64,000 bases of DNA from Methanoplanus sp. FWC-SCC4. Its GTDB lineage: Archaea > Halobacteriota > Methanomicrobia > Methanomicrobiales > Methanomicrobiaceae. Positions within the stretch are counted from its first letter, which is position 1; every line of letters starts with the position of its first letter. The DNA is taken from the NCBI RefSeq assembly GCF_032878975.1, contig NZ_CP043875.1, positions 1,108,370-1,172,369 on the forward strand. The letters run 5' to 3'. The position numbers and the translations under genes are program-made. The notes under the pieces are model-generated. The model made no database searches. It saw only the letters and a program-made list of their open reading frames with translations, and was not told the origin of the DNA. Shown here one piece after another: positions 46,813 to 56,474 of the stretch.

Positions 46813-47736
46813 CTACTCCCTCCTGTATACTTTAAGGAATAAATCTTCAAGACCGGGCCTGTCAAGGTACATCTCAGTAATTCCGAAGCATTTGTCTTTT
46901 AGCTCTTCTGCAAGAGATTCTCTGATGTCTTTTTTTACCCGGATTTCAACTCCGTTTTCAATTCTTTCAACTCCTAATATTTCAGGGTTTGATATTGATT
47001 CTATGAAGCTGTAAACTTCCGGGTTTATAGATCTGATTACAATCTTCTGAGAAGTATTACTCTGTAAAATGAGTTCATCCTCAACCTCTTCAACTGAGCC
47101 CCTTGCAACGAGTGTTCCCTGCGAGATTATTCCAAGTGTTGTGCAGACCGCACGAACCTCTGAGAGGATATGTGAACAGATAAGGACAGTTTTACCTTCT
47201 TTTTCAAGTTTTTTTATTATCTCACGGTATCTTAATACACCTTCTGGATCAAGGTTTGCAGTCGGTTCATCAAGAATTACTACTTTTGGGTCATTTAGTA
47301 AAGCAAGAGCAAGACCAAGACGCTGGTTCATTCCACGTGAATATTCACCAACTTTTTGCGGCACATCATTTAATCTTACACTTTTCAGGAGGATTTCGAT
47401 TCTCTCTTCCCTCTCACTTTTTGTCAGGGGGTAGAATTTACCCAGGTAATCGAGGTTTTCATATCCGGTGAGATTTTTGTAAAAACCGACATCCTCAGGA
47501 AGATATCCTAAGATTTCTTTTCCTTTAAGAGGATTTAATGCAACATTTACGCCTTGAATTGTGCAGTTTCCCGATGTCGGCTCAATCATTCCGGTGAGCA
47601 TAAGAATTGTTGTACTCTTACCCGCACCGTTCGGCCCTAAAAAGCCGAATACTTCTCCGTCTCCAACCTCTAAATTGAGATTATCAACAGCTTTTTTCTC
47701 GTTATACTCTTTTACAAGATTTTCAGTTTTTATCAT
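46813..47736 (-). CDS. Cassette B: ABC transporter ATPase
   Basis: 307 residues, closest to the cassette D ATPase. Walker A GPNGAGKSTT, signature YSRGMNQRLGLALAL, Walker B VVILDEPTANLDPEG. The middle and N-terminal parts are almost the same as in cassette D, whereas the C-terminal 80 residues differ more. GGGGG precedes the ATG. Confidence 0.93.
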   Translation of the reverse strand: MIKTENLVKEYNEKKAVDNLNLEVGDGEVFGFLGPNGAGKSTTILMLTGMIEPTSGNCTIQGVNVALNPLKGKEILGYLPEDVGFYKNLTGYENLDYLGKFYPLTKSEREERIEILLKSVRLNDVPQKVGEYSRGMNQRLGLALALLNDPKVVILDEPTANLDPEGVLRYREIIKKLEKEGKTVLICSHILSEVRAVCTTLGIISQGTLVARGSVEEVEDELILQSNTSQKIVIRSINPEVYSFIESISNPEILGVERIENGVEIRVKKDIRESLAEELKDKCFGITEMYLDRPGLEDLFLKVYRRE

Positions 47737-47901
47737 TGTTTCCCCCTTCTTCCCCCGTCTTTCCTTTTATTCGGGCATGATCAATCTTACAATTCCCTAT
47801 TATTTTTTAATTTCATAAAACGATTATAAGTCAAAAGCCAAACGGAAAGTCTAATTGAATAATTTTCAAAACAACTTTTAAAATAAAGGAAATTAACCAT
47901 T

Positions 47902-49038
47902 TTATGAAATCCTGAGATCCCTGAATAAAAGGGAAATTATCTCACCGGTGTGTGCATTTATAATTGCAGTAGTTGTCATCCGGGCATCTAGTCTTCGCAT
48001 CTCATTATCGTTGAATGATAAGTACCATATCAGCCTTATTGGCTCTGGGTTGTTGGAATAAACAAATTCATTTAGATCATACCAGTTGAGAGAGTTTTCA
48101 TGGTCATTTTCACTATAGTACTGTATATTCAGTTCTTCATCAGGATAGCTCTCTTTTAATTTATCTTCCAGGATTTTTTTCGCCTTGCCTAGCGGAATAG
48201 TTGGTACTGCTGAAAGGGTCATGAGATCCTTCATCAATTCAGGTTCCTTTAACTCATCCCAGTATCTGAAGACTCTGTCTTCAATAAGGTCATAATGAAC
48301 ATATATCTGATCATTCAAGCAAGGTACATCCTGATACATTTTATAGTACAGTAACACAGAAAGTCCATCGCCAATTGTTGAATCTGTATCTGCTTTATAG
48401 AGAGAAAACTCATCCATATTTTCTTCAACAAAATCGTTTCCTTTTACCTCCCTTATAAATTCCAGGGCTCTTTCTTCAGCTTCGTTTAAAGAGACAGCCC
48501 TTATCTCCTCTTTCTTAGGAGGGACTCTGGATTGAGGTCCATAAAACACTATATCTCCGGATACCGGACTAACTTTGATAGTCACAATATTATTTTGAAT
48601 ATTTTGCTCAAGTCCCTTCCATCTGATCTTTTGGGTTTCCAGGAATTTTTCGGATGTATCGTCCACGTTATAGAAAACAATTACAGGAGGGCCATTAATT
48701 CCGACATAGGAATATTTTGAGTAACGATCTTCCCAATTCCCTTCAAGTGTCGAACTGTCCACATTGGGAAATATTCTTACGATTTCATCTTTTGCCTTTT
48801 CTATCAGTTCCTGTTTTGTCTGTTCATCATATTCGGGAGAGTAATCCTTCGATGATACAACTGGTTTTGTGTTTTCTGACATAACCTGTTGAATTGTTTC
48901 ATTTGCTACTAATTCTGGCGACAAAACCTGATTGTTCTCCGGCTGGTTCGAATTAATCGTACATCCAGAAACCAGAACTGTAAAGAATAAACATAAGGCT
49001 ATCATAAAAATTCTTTTTTTTTTAAATTTTTTCTTCAT
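47902..49038 (-). CDS. Cassette B: PepSY-like lipoprotein
   Basis: About 378 residues from the ATG at 49038; a longer in-frame start overlaps the remnant gene upstream. The lipobox is VLVSGC. Related to the other cassette lipoproteins: YDEQTKQELIEKAKDEIVRI, SSTLEGNWEDRYSKYSYVG, VSLNEAEERALEFI, IPLGKAKKILEDKLKESYPD, then INAHTGEIISL. About 165 bp separate it from the ATPase gene. Confidence 0.82.
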   Translation of the reverse strand: MKKKFKKKRIFMIALCLFFTVLVSGCTINSNQPENNQVLSPELVANETIQQVMSENTKPVVSSKDYSPEYDEQTKQELIEKAKDEIVRIFPNVDSSTLEGNWEDRYSKYSYVGINGPPVIVFYNVDDTSEKFLETQKIRWKGLEQNIQNNIVTIKVSPVSGDIVFYGPQSRVPPKKEEIRAVSLNEAEERALEFIREVKGNDFVEENMDEFSLYKADTDSTIGDGLSVLLYYKMYQDVPCLNDQIYVHYDLIEDRVFRYWDELKEPELMKDLMTLSAVPTIPLGKAKKILEDKLKESYPDEELNIQYYSENDHENSLNWYDLNEFVYSNNPEPIRLIWYLSFNDNEMRRLDARMTTTAIINAHTGEIISLLFRDLRIS

Positions 49039-49042
49039 AAAA

Positions 49043-49150
49043 TCATCTTTTCCGCTTGTAATTGAAAACATAACGCCCTACAAGAGCAGCACCTGCAACA
49101 AGCATCATCAAAAGAAGGATGCCAACCTTTTTGAAATTAAATTTCTTCAT
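49043..49150 (-). pseudogene. Cassette B: truncated secreted-protein gene (signal peptide only)
   Basis: Reads MKKFNFKKVGILLLMMLVAG-AALVGR and then YVFNYKRKR before a TGA, 35 residues in all. The shared signal peptide is kept, but the cleavage site and the whole mature part are gone; its end lies 5 bp before the lipoprotein start. Its leader and promoter remain nearly intact. Most likely a deletion removed the mature part; a functional micro-peptide or a leader reading frame for coupling is possible but unproven. Confidence 0.8.
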
Positions 49151-49519
49151 TTTTTCTTAACCGATTTAAGATTTTTTCTATGCTTTTTAAAATTCTGAAG
49201 AGATTTTAAATTCGGATTTGTGTATGCCTCGTGCATATCCCTTTTTGTAATTTTTAAAATCCCCGGTTATCTCTGAGATATCTTAAGAGATTTTAAAGAC
49301 GGATGTACAAAATCCCTTCAGCATGGGGGACTTTTGTTTTTCAGTCAAAAAGAAAATATACAAGTGAATGTAAAATAAAGTAAATTTGATCTATTAATTT
49401 ACACTTACAGATATCCAAATTTTCTTTTTGAACGGTGAAGAGACTGGTACTCTCATCACTTGTCCCCGGTTAAAACTTGAAAGTGTTTATTTAAACGTCT
49501 TACGCCACAATACTTTACA
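49151..49519 (-). repeat. Conserved leader/promoter repeat, copy 2
   Basis: The second copy of the non-coding leader, now in front of the truncated gene. It is still highly similar to copies 1 and 4 except for a short loss in the CCCGG-TTATCTCTGAG stretch. Its conservation despite loss of the cargo part suggests it still drives the lipoprotein and ABC genes. Confidence 0.82.
49486..49519 (-). promoter_or_regulatory. Cassette B promoter: TATA box and shared motif
   Basis: Same layout as in cassette A: the motif (49498-49519, TGTAAAGTATTGTGGCGTAA core) is followed by TTTAAATAAA (TATA, 49486-49495). Confidence 0.75.
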
Positions 49520-49671
49520 CATTTTTTGCTGACTGAGCTTTTAGAAATGTGTTGTAAAATCATTTACATGTTGGATCTGCTAGAAAAAATGTGAAAATAA
49601 AAGAATATTGTTTTTTAAATTAATTTTATCAAAGAAAATAAGGTTACGAGTGTTCCTTAAAAACTAGTGAA

Positions 49672-50820
49672 TTATGAATCTTGTTCAGGAATTCTGATAT
49701 CTCTATATATAAGTGAAACAATTTCACCCGTATGAGCATCAACGAATACAGCCTGTCTCTTGTTGGGATTTTCTTCCCGCATTTCTTTGTCATTAAACTG
49801 GAGATACCATGTTAGAGGGATAGGTTTTGGATCATCAGCAAAAACATACCTGCTGTAATCATTGAACCAGATTAGCGAATCACCATAACGATAGCTATCA
49901 AGAGGAACATAATTAAGCTCAAGATCTTCTCCAGGATACTCCTCAGCCAGTCTTGTTTCAAATATTTTTTTAGCTTCAGTAAGAGATACATCAGGAACCG
50001 GGGATAATGTAGTCAGAACGTTAAGTAGATCAGGATTTGTCATTGAATTAGAATATCGTGACAGCTTATCTGCATATGCATTATACATGACTGAAATTCC
50101 ATTCCCTAAATACGGTATACCCTTGTATTTGCTATAAATTGAATAAGTAATAAGGCCTCCGCGATAATTATCATAATTATCTCTTTTGTCAACAATCAGA
50201 TTAGCACTGTTTTCATCAATATAACTTTCTCCTTTTATTTTCTTCAACATGTTCTCTGATCTCTGTATCCCTTCATCAAATGTTAATGACTTATCAATGC
50301 CTGAAGACGGGCTGCTATAACCCGCTGGTTTATAGTTTATAATCTCATTTGTACTGGGATCAACAAGAATCTGAACAATGTTTTTACTTCCGTAAATTGT
50401 GATATATTTATCAGAAGTATCATCCACGTTTGTAAATTTGATTACCGGTAAGCCATATGTGCCGGTTGAATATGTATATTGATGATCCAGCCAGCTTCCT
50501 TCAAGTTTTGATCTGTCAACATCAGGAAACACTCTTACGATCTCATCTTTTGCACTTTCAATCAGCTTTTGTTTTGTCTGTTCATTATAATTCGGGTAGA
50601 AATCCTTCCATGAAACTGAGGGTTTTAGATCTTCTAACTGTGAAGGTTTCTGTGGTTCTGCTTTAGCTTCAACTGGCTTTTCAGTTAATGCGGCTGTTGG
50701 TGCAGTTGCTGTAGCTGGTGTGTTATCAGTCAAATCAGTGTTTATACTTGTGCAGCCCGATATCATAATTGTAAAAATTATACTAATAACCATAATAGGA
50801 ATTGAAATTTGTTTTTTCAT
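49672..50820 (-). CDS. Cassette C: PepSY-like lipoprotein
   Basis: 382 residues; lipobox MISGC after a short basic start. Segments shared with the other lipoproteins are YNEQTKQKLIESAKDEIVRV, VSLTEAKKIFETRLAEEYPG and VDAHTGEIVSL. Closest to the cassette B lipoprotein. The ABC genes that normally follow are missing; the next sequence is the leader of cassette B. Its start codon overlaps the stop of the small secreted-protein gene by one base. Confidence 0.82.
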   Translation of the reverse strand: MKKQISIPIMVISIIFTIMISGCTSINTDLTDNTPATATAPTAALTEKPVEAKAEPQKPSQLEDLKPSVSWKDFYPNYNEQTKQKLIESAKDEIVRVFPDVDRSKLEGSWLDHQYTYSTGTYGLPVIKFTNVDDTSDKYITIYGSKNIVQILVDPSTNEIINYKPAGYSSPSSGIDKSLTFDEGIQRSENMLKKIKGESYIDENSANLIVDKRDNYDNYRGGLITYSIYSKYKGIPYLGNGISVMYNAYADKLSRYSNSMTNPDLLNVLTTLSPVPDVSLTEAKKIFETRLAEEYPGEDLELNYVPLDSYRYGDSLIWFNDYSRYVFADDPKPIPLTWYLQFNDKEMREENPNKRQAVFVDAHTGEIVSLIYRDIRIPEQDS

Positions 50821-51230
50821 TATATCACCAAATATGAAAAATAATTATAGCAATAATCAAAATATTTTATGATAGAAAAAAAGGGTTGATTGTTGATAGT
50901 ATAACCTGGATTAGTAAATTCACTTGCTTCTTTGAAGTTTGTATTGAACTGACTTCCGGTTACATCATCTACAAAAGCATTTCCATTATGAAATATTTCA
51001 GCCTTTACATAAATATAAGATGCAGTGCTACTGTCTGTTGTTCCAGCCTGTACATAATATGTTGCCGCATTGCCTCCGATTAGATTCCCCCCAGCATATA
51101 CATCATAACTACCCGCATCAGAGTATCCATGAGTCTCAGCATAAGCACTAACCGGCCCTACAAGAGCAGCACCTGCAACAAGCATCATCGCAAGCAGAAT
51201 GCCAATCTTTTTGAAGTTAAATTTCTTCAT
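50820..51230 (-). CDS. Cassette C: small secreted cargo-type protein
   Basis: 136 residues with the shared signal peptide (cleavage after VSA). The mature part has NAATYYVQAGTTDSSTASYI and YVKAEIFHNGN, which align with SVITYYGQAGSLYDSF and ISVSATLLNSG of cassette A, so the mature parts form one diverged family. After NTNFKEASEFTNPGYTINNQ the C-terminus (FSIIKYFDYCYNYFSYLVI) is unlike the others and runs straight into the lipoprotein start. A frameshift or deletion may have replaced the original end. Confidence 0.7.
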   Translation of the reverse strand: MKKFNFKKIGILLAMMLVAGAALVGPVSAYAETHGYSDAGSYDVYAGGNLIGGNAATYYVQAGTTDSSTASYIYVKAEIFHNGNAFVDDVTGSQFNTNFKEASEFTNPGYTINNQPFFSIIKYFDYCYNYFSYLVI

Positions 51231-51607
51231 TTTTTCTTTACCATTTTATGATTTTCTTTGTTTTTTTTAAATTCTGAAGAGGTTTTAAATCCGGATTGGT
51301 GTATGCCTGTTGCATATCCTTTTTTGTAATTTTTAAAATCCCTAGGCTTCTCAGGAGAATCTCTGAGAGATCTTAAGAGATTTTAAAGACGGATGCACAA
51401 AATCCCTTCAGGACAGAGGTCTTAGGTGTTTCAGACAAAAAGAAAATATACAGGTGAGTGTAAAATAAACTAAATTGGATCTACTAATTTACACTTACAG
51501 GTCCAAATTTTCTTTTTGAACGGTGAAGAGACTGGTACTCTCCTAACTGTTCCCCGGTTAAAACTTGAAAGTGTTTATTTAAACGTCTTACGCCACAATC
51601 CTTTACA
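51231..51607 (-). repeat. Conserved leader/promoter repeat, copy 3
   Basis: The third copy. It differs from copies 1 and 4 at scattered bases (for example CTGTTGCATATCC in place of CTCGTGCATATCC and GAGAGATCTTAAG in place of GAGATATCTTAAG). Such changes can be used to test RNA pairing. Confidence 0.82.
51574..51607 (-). promoter_or_regulatory. Cassette C promoter: TATA box and shared motif
   Basis: Motif (51586-51607; G in place of T at the variable position) followed by TTTAAATAAA (51574-51583). Confidence 0.75.
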
Positions 51608-51802
51608 CATTTTTTTATTGAGAGGGATTTTTTGAATGTGTTTTAAAAATATTGGAATATCATAAAAAAGTCTAATTCACATCCCTAATTAAAGGAAAAA
51701 TGCCGGCCGGACAGATAAAAATACTATTTATGAGCGTATTTATTTGATATGATAAGAGAGATCTCTAAAAAAATATTTGCAGAAAATGAGGAGCAGTTAA
51801 TT

Positions 51803-52807
51803 TCACCTCAAATCCATCCTCATAAACCTGACATATGCTATACTGAAAAAAACCACAGGATAAACAATTAAAAACAGAATGTAGCCCCACATAGGTGCAA
51901 GAACCTCAAAAACGGGCGGAAGTGTCCGGTCATCTCCCTGCATGCCAAATGAAGAATATAAAGAATCATCCTTAGAATCCTGCGGCCTTGTAAGAACTCT
52001 TGAAAGTATGAAATAATTTGTATTTAACGATGCACATCTGCTTATGTCTAAAATCAGGCCCTTATTTGCTGAATATTGAGAAGATAATTCATAGAGAACA
52101 TCAGGATCATAATTATCCATATTCTGGTATTCCATCAAGGGGTTCTGACCAAGAATAAAATCAGGCGCAACGTTTCCAACTGTAGATATAACACTTGTTA
52201 AAAGCAGCAATGCCAGAAATGAAGCTATCAGTGACATTCCGCTTGTCTTTGCAAAAGTTGAGATCATCATGGACATGATAAAAATTCCTGACAAAAATAA
52301 ATTTGTGAATAACCAGAACATGAAAAGATAACTCAGCTCACTGATTTCAGGAACAATTGAATTTATCAAAAGAATCCCAAAAGCCAGGATAAAAACAACA
52401 GTTGTTGCAATCGCAATGACAATAATACCGGCAAGAGCTTTCCCATTTATCAGTTCATCCCTGAAAACAGGCACTGAAAGAATGGCTTTAAGAGAGCCTG
52501 ACTCACGCTCTTTTGTGATTAGATCAAAACCAAGCGCTATTGCAATGATTGAACCGAATATGGAACTTCCACCAATCGCAGTTCTGATACCTCCGAATAT
52601 GTTAAGAGTATATGGGAGGTAATCCAAAGGGTAATAATAATCACCACTACTGTACTTACCTATCTCCTCAAGATAAATTCCTGTCTCTTTCAGAAGAAAT
52701 ATTGCACAGATTGTCATCATCAGAAATAAAAGGCATATAAAACGGAAACTGGTTATATGGTCCTGAACCTCCTTTAACGCTATAAGGTTTATTCGTTTAA
52801 AATTCAT
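51803..52807 (-). CDS. Cassette D: ABC-2 permease (permease B)
   Basis: 334 residues from the ATG at 52807, ten bases after GGAGG. FDLITKERESGSLKAILSVP and FRDELINGKALAG show the permease B type. Ends FFSIAYVRFMRMDLR. Six membrane helices; external loop of about 90 residues before the last. Last gene of cassette D, followed by the leader of cassette C. Confidence 0.88.
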   Translation of the reverse strand: MNFKRINLIALKEVQDHITSFRFICLLFLMMTICAIFLLKETGIYLEEIGKYSSGDYYYPLDYLPYTLNIFGGIRTAIGGSSIFGSIIAIALGFDLITKERESGSLKAILSVPVFRDELINGKALAGIIVIAIATTVVFILAFGILLINSIVPEISELSYLFMFWLFTNLFLSGIFIMSMMISTFAKTSGMSLIASFLALLLLTSVISTVGNVAPDFILGQNPLMEYQNMDNYDPDVLYELSSQYSANKGLILDISRCASLNTNYFILSRVLTRPQDSKDDSLYSSFGMQGDDRTLPPVFEVLAPMWGYILFLIVYPVVFFSIAYVRFMRMDLR

Positions 52808-52824
52808 AATCAAAAATCCTCCAA

Positions 52825-53835
52825 CTATCTCAAATCAGACCTCATAAATTTAACATAGGCAATTCCAAAAAACAGAAAAGGCCACATTAAAAAAATTATA
52901 ATTTTTATCCATTTATCTCCAATAATTGTCCAGAAATCAGGTTTTTCAATAGAATTGGCAACATCAGGATTTGTGACGAATTCAGTAAGTCCCACTTTAT
53001 CAATTATATAACTTGAAGGTGATGTTATCGGGATAGCGATATCCTGATAAACACTTTTTATCGAAAAATCATTAAATAAATCGTAGACTGAATTACTTAC
53101 TTTCAGATATTCTCTTTGCTGATCCTGGTATGCAGAGTACTGGGCTTCCGATACGGAATTAGGTGGCTCCTGGGGAGTTGATCCAACCAGAATGTATGTT
53201 CCAAGATCTCCCCCCCCCACAGGGATGATGAATAGCATCATGAATATTATTACAAGAGAAAGCAGCAATGAACCACTATTCGTATTTGCAATAACCGATG
53301 TCATTAGTGAAAGAGAAAAAGAGGTAGCTATGAACAATAATGTTAAAATCCATATAATGCAAACACCAAGAATTTCATTAAAATCCGGAACGATTCCCAA
53401 AATTAGCATTACTGAGAATACGCCAATAAAACCGATGAGTGTGATTATTGCTATGGCAAACAGTCCACCCAGAGCTTTACCATTTATAAGTTCATCACGG
53501 TAGACAGGTCTTGACAATATCGTCTTCAAAGACCTTCCCTCTCTTTCACCTGATATCAGATCAAAACCCAGAGCAAGGCCAATAACAATTCCAAGACCAT
53601 TAGAACCAATGGAATTTACAATACTTAAAAATACATACACAGCTGAAGGCTGATATATTTTCATTGAATCCCCGTTTTTATACTGTTCAAGCACCAAATT
53701 ATATGAAGAAACCCCATTAGCAGCTTCAATTCCCAATATCAGGCAAAAAATAATCAGTAGGAATAAAAAGCGTTTACTTCTGATATGATCCGAAAACTCT
53801 TTTTGGGATATTAAGGAAAGTCTTGCAAAATCCAA
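52825..53835 (-). CDS. Cassette D: ABC-2 permease (permease A)
   Basis: 336 residues from a TTG start (MDFARLSLISQKEFSDH) after GGAGGG. FDLISGEREGRSLKTILSRP gives the permease A type. Ends FFGIAYVKFMRSDLR. Starts 3 bp after the ATPase. Confidence 0.88.
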   Translation of the reverse strand: MDFARLSLISQKEFSDHIRSKRFLFLLIIFCLILGIEAANGVSSYNLVLEQYKNGDSMKIYQPSAVYVFLSIVNSIGSNGLGIVIGLALGFDLISGEREGRSLKTILSRPVYRDELINGKALGGLFAIAIITLIGFIGVFSVMLILGIVPDFNEILGVCIIWILTLLFIATSFSLSLMTSVIANTNSGSLLLSLVIIFMMLFIIPVGGGDLGTYILVGSTPQEPPNSVSEAQYSAYQDQQREYLKVSNSVYDLFNDFSIKSVYQDIAIPITSPSSYIIDKVGLTEFVTNPDVANSIEKPDFWTIIGDKWIKIIIFLMWPFLFFGIAYVKFMRSDLR

Positions 53836-53838
53836 TCT

Positions 53839-54762
53839 CTATTCCCTCCTGTATACTTTGAGGAAAAGCTCTTCAAGACCGGGCCTGTCAAGGTACATCT
53901 CTGTAATTCCTGAGCATTTATCCTTTAATTTTTCCGCAATAACCGGCCGGATGTCTTTTTCAACCGAGATCTCTATACCATTCTTTGTCCTTTCAATCTC
54001 AAGAACATCAGGATTTTTAATGGACTCTATTTCGGTGTAAAGTTCCGGATTAACAGATTTAATTATGATTTTCTGGTGGGTACCACTTTGCCTTATCAGT
54101 TCATCTTCCACTTCCTCAACAGATCCCCTTGCAACAAGCCTTCCCTGTGAAATTATGCCAAGTGTTGTGCAGACAGCTCTTACTTCCGATAAAATATGAG
54201 AGCAGATAAGAACAGTTTTTCCTTCTTTTGCAAGCTGGTTCACAATTTTTCTGTATCTCAAAACACCTTCAGGATCAAGATTTGCTGTAGGTTCATCCAG
54301 AATTACAACTTTTGGATCGTTTAGAAGAGCGAGTGCAAGGCCAAGTCGCTGGTTCATTCCCCTTGAATATTCACCGACCTTTTGTGTCACACCGTTTAAC
54401 CTTACACTTTTGAGAAGAATCTCGATTCTTTCTTCTCTCTCATTTTTCGCCATAGGGTAAAATTTACCCAGGTAATCGAGGTTTTCATATCCGGTCAGAT
54501 TTTTATAAAATCCTACATCTTCTGGGAGGTATCCTAGAATTTCCTTCCCCTTAAGAGGATTTATTGCAACGTTAACACCATCTATTGTACAGCTTCCGGA
54601 TGTGGGCTCAATCATTCCGGCAAGCATCAATATTGTTGTACTTTTCCCCGCACCATTTGGACCAAGAAATCCGAAGACTTCCCCATCCCCTACTTCTAAA
54701 CTTAAGTTGTCAACAGCTCTTTTTCCATTGTATTCTTTTACAAGGTTTTCTGTTTTAATCAT
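53839..54762 (-). CDS. Cassette D: ABC transporter ATPase
   Basis: 307 residues. Walker A GPNGAGKSTT, signature YSRGMNQRLGLALAL, Walker B VVILDEPTANLDPEG, end GLEELFLKVYRRE. Very close to the cassette B ATPase. It starts 9 bp after the lipoprotein stop, so lipoprotein and transporter are co-translated here, whereas gaps of 66-165 bp separate them in cassettes A and B. Confidence 0.93.
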   Translation of the reverse strand: MIKTENLVKEYNGKRAVDNLSLEVGDGEVFGFLGPNGAGKSTTILMLAGMIEPTSGSCTIDGVNVAINPLKGKEILGYLPEDVGFYKNLTGYENLDYLGKFYPMAKNEREERIEILLKSVRLNGVTQKVGEYSRGMNQRLGLALALLNDPKVVILDEPTANLDPEGVLRYRKIVNQLAKEGKTVLICSHILSEVRAVCTTLGIISQGRLVARGSVEEVEDELIRQSGTHQKIIIKSVNPELYTEIESIKNPDVLEIERTKNGIEISVEKDIRPVIAEKLKDKCSGITEMYLDRPGLEELFLKVYRRE

Positions 54763-54771
54763 ATATGCCCC

Positions 54772-55941
54772 CTATCTTATATCGGCAGGAATGCTGATTC
54801 CCGCATATCTTAGATAAACAATCTCTCCCGTGTGTGCATCAACATATACCGGACGGACAGTTTCTTCGGGATTGTTTCGCATATCTTCAGTATTGAAATA
54901 AAAACGCCATACAAGCTTTAAGGGTTCACGTACATAACCGTCAGTGATATTCATATAACCAGGAGAATCCATCCAATAGAGAGAACTATAATAGTCTGAA
55001 GGCAAAACCGCTCCTTCATAATTCTCATGAAATTCTACCTTAAGATCCTTTTCAGGGAAATTCTCATTCAATTTCGCTTTAAGAATCTCTTTTGCTTCAT
55101 CAAGCGTTACATCGGGTACAGGTGACAATGTGGTTATTTCTGCAAGAAGAACAGGGTCTTTGATCCTAGACTTATAGAAAATAATTGCATCATTTGCCAG
55201 ATCATACAGTATTTCTACTTTATCATTCAGGTACTTAACTCCATTATGAGAATTATGAATTAACAAAAGAATGGTAAGATCCGCATCGTTCCTATATGCA
55301 ATTTTGTTATTCATTGTATAAATGAAATATTTATCTTTGTTCTCATTGTAATGCTCTTCTCCCATTACGTTTGTAAAGATACTCATAGCATGGTCTTTTG
55401 CCTCCTCATATGATATGATCTCTTTGGGAGTACCAGAAGAACCTGATGAACCTTTATAGTATTTTATATACCCGGTATCAGGATTAACAGCAATTCTAAC
55501 GATGTTTTCAGTAAACCATTCATTACTTTCAAGCCTTTCTTTTAGTTTTGATTCATCGATTGCATTTTCAAATAAAATTGCAGGAGCAAAATATCCGCCA
55601 TAATCTTCTTCACTCCATTTATAATTGTCAAGTGAAGACTCAATCACATCAGGAAATACTCTTAAAATCTCTTTTTTTGCATTATCGACAAGTATTTGTT
55701 TGGTATTCTCATCATAAGAGAGAGGATCTGCCGGAGGCTTTACTGGTCCGGGCCATTTCACTTTAAGAGTCCCGTCCACTCCGGAATTATCAGGACCATT
55801 TGTATGCTCCGTCGTAGGTACAATAGTAGCTGAGTCCTCTAAACCGGATTTATCCCCACTGCTTATACACCCTCCAGAGAATATGGCAATGAGAATAACT
55901 GCCGATAAAAAGAGAGAAGACAACTTTAAATTACAATTCAT
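54772..55941 (-). CDS. Cassette D: PepSY-like lipoprotein
   Basis: 389 residues; lipobox FSGGC. Shared segments are YDENTKQILVDNAKKEILRV, DVTLDEAKEILKAKLNENFP and VDAHTGEIVYL. The end is ISIPADIR. It is preceded by the small secreted-protein gene with a 134-bp gap. Confidence 0.82.
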   Translation of the reverse strand: MNCNLKLSSLFLSAVILIAIFSGGCISSGDKSGLEDSATIVPTTEHTNGPDNSGVDGTLKVKWPGPVKPPADPLSYDENTKQILVDNAKKEILRVFPDVIESSLDNYKWSEEDYGGYFAPAILFENAIDESKLKERLESNEWFTENIVRIAVNPDTGYIKYYKGSSGSSGTPKEIISYEEAKDHAMSIFTNVMGEEHYNENKDKYFIYTMNNKIAYRNDADLTILLLIHNSHNGVKYLNDKVEILYDLANDAIIFYKSRIKDPVLLAEITTLSPVPDVTLDEAKEILKAKLNENFPEKDLKVEFHENYEGAVLPSDYYSSLYWMDSPGYMNITDGYVREPLKLVWRFYFNTEDMRNNPEETVRPVYVDAHTGEIVYLRYAGISIPADIR

Positions 55942-56075
55942 TTTTTCACCTTGATTTCTTAAATTTTTCAGAGTCGTGAATATGCATGGACTTCTGAATT
56001 TACTTAGTTTTTAATGTGATAACCGGTAGAGACACTTCAAAAAAATGGAAGTAAGAATTTTTCATTACTTCCAAA

Positions 56076-56474
56076 TTATAATGTATATGTAGTCGTACCT
56101 GATTGTCCGCCTGCATTAAAAGTAGCCCTTACATAAGTACCTGTAGAGACAGGATTGGGATCATAGTAAGTATGCCAGCCAGTGCTAACCTGCCAGTTAT
56201 TAGAAGTACTGGCTGTCTTAGGAGATTGATAAACATCAACATTGTGGAGTTGAACTGTGATCTCCATTGAACCGTAATTTCCGTTTACTTCTTCAACAGA
56301 ACCCAAATACTGTATTCCATTAGGATAACTATAATATTCTCCGGTGGCTTTGACCTCATAAGGGTACTGATATAAGGTGCTCGAACCTGCACTAACAGGC
56401 CCTACAAGAGCAGCACCTGCCACAAGCATCATCGCAAGGAGGATGCCAATCTTTTTGAAGTTAAATTTCTTCAT
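56076..56474 (-). CDS. Cassette D: small secreted cargo-type protein
   Basis: 132 residues with the shared signal peptide and cleavage after VSA; GGGTGA precedes the ATG. The mature part is about 105 residues, beta-rich, and matches the cassette A protein only in pattern: NYGSMEITVQLHNVDVY, STGWHTYYDPNPVSTGTYV and a short terminal strand TTTYTL. No Cys. An intact member of the diversified family. Confidence 0.75.
   Translation of the reverse strand: MKKFNFKKIGILLAMMLVAGAALVGPVSAGSSTLYQYPYEVKATGEYYSYPNGIQYLGSVEEVNGNYGSMEITVQLHNVDVYQSPKTASTSNNWQVSTGWHTYYDPNPVSTGTYVRATFNAGGQSGTTTYTL

Noticed and set aside
43826-56474. Assignment of the small secreted proteins to a known bacteriocin family such as lactococcin 972
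   Set aside because: Size, beta-rich composition and ABC neighbours are suggestive, but I can see no diagnostic motif; a profile search would be needed.
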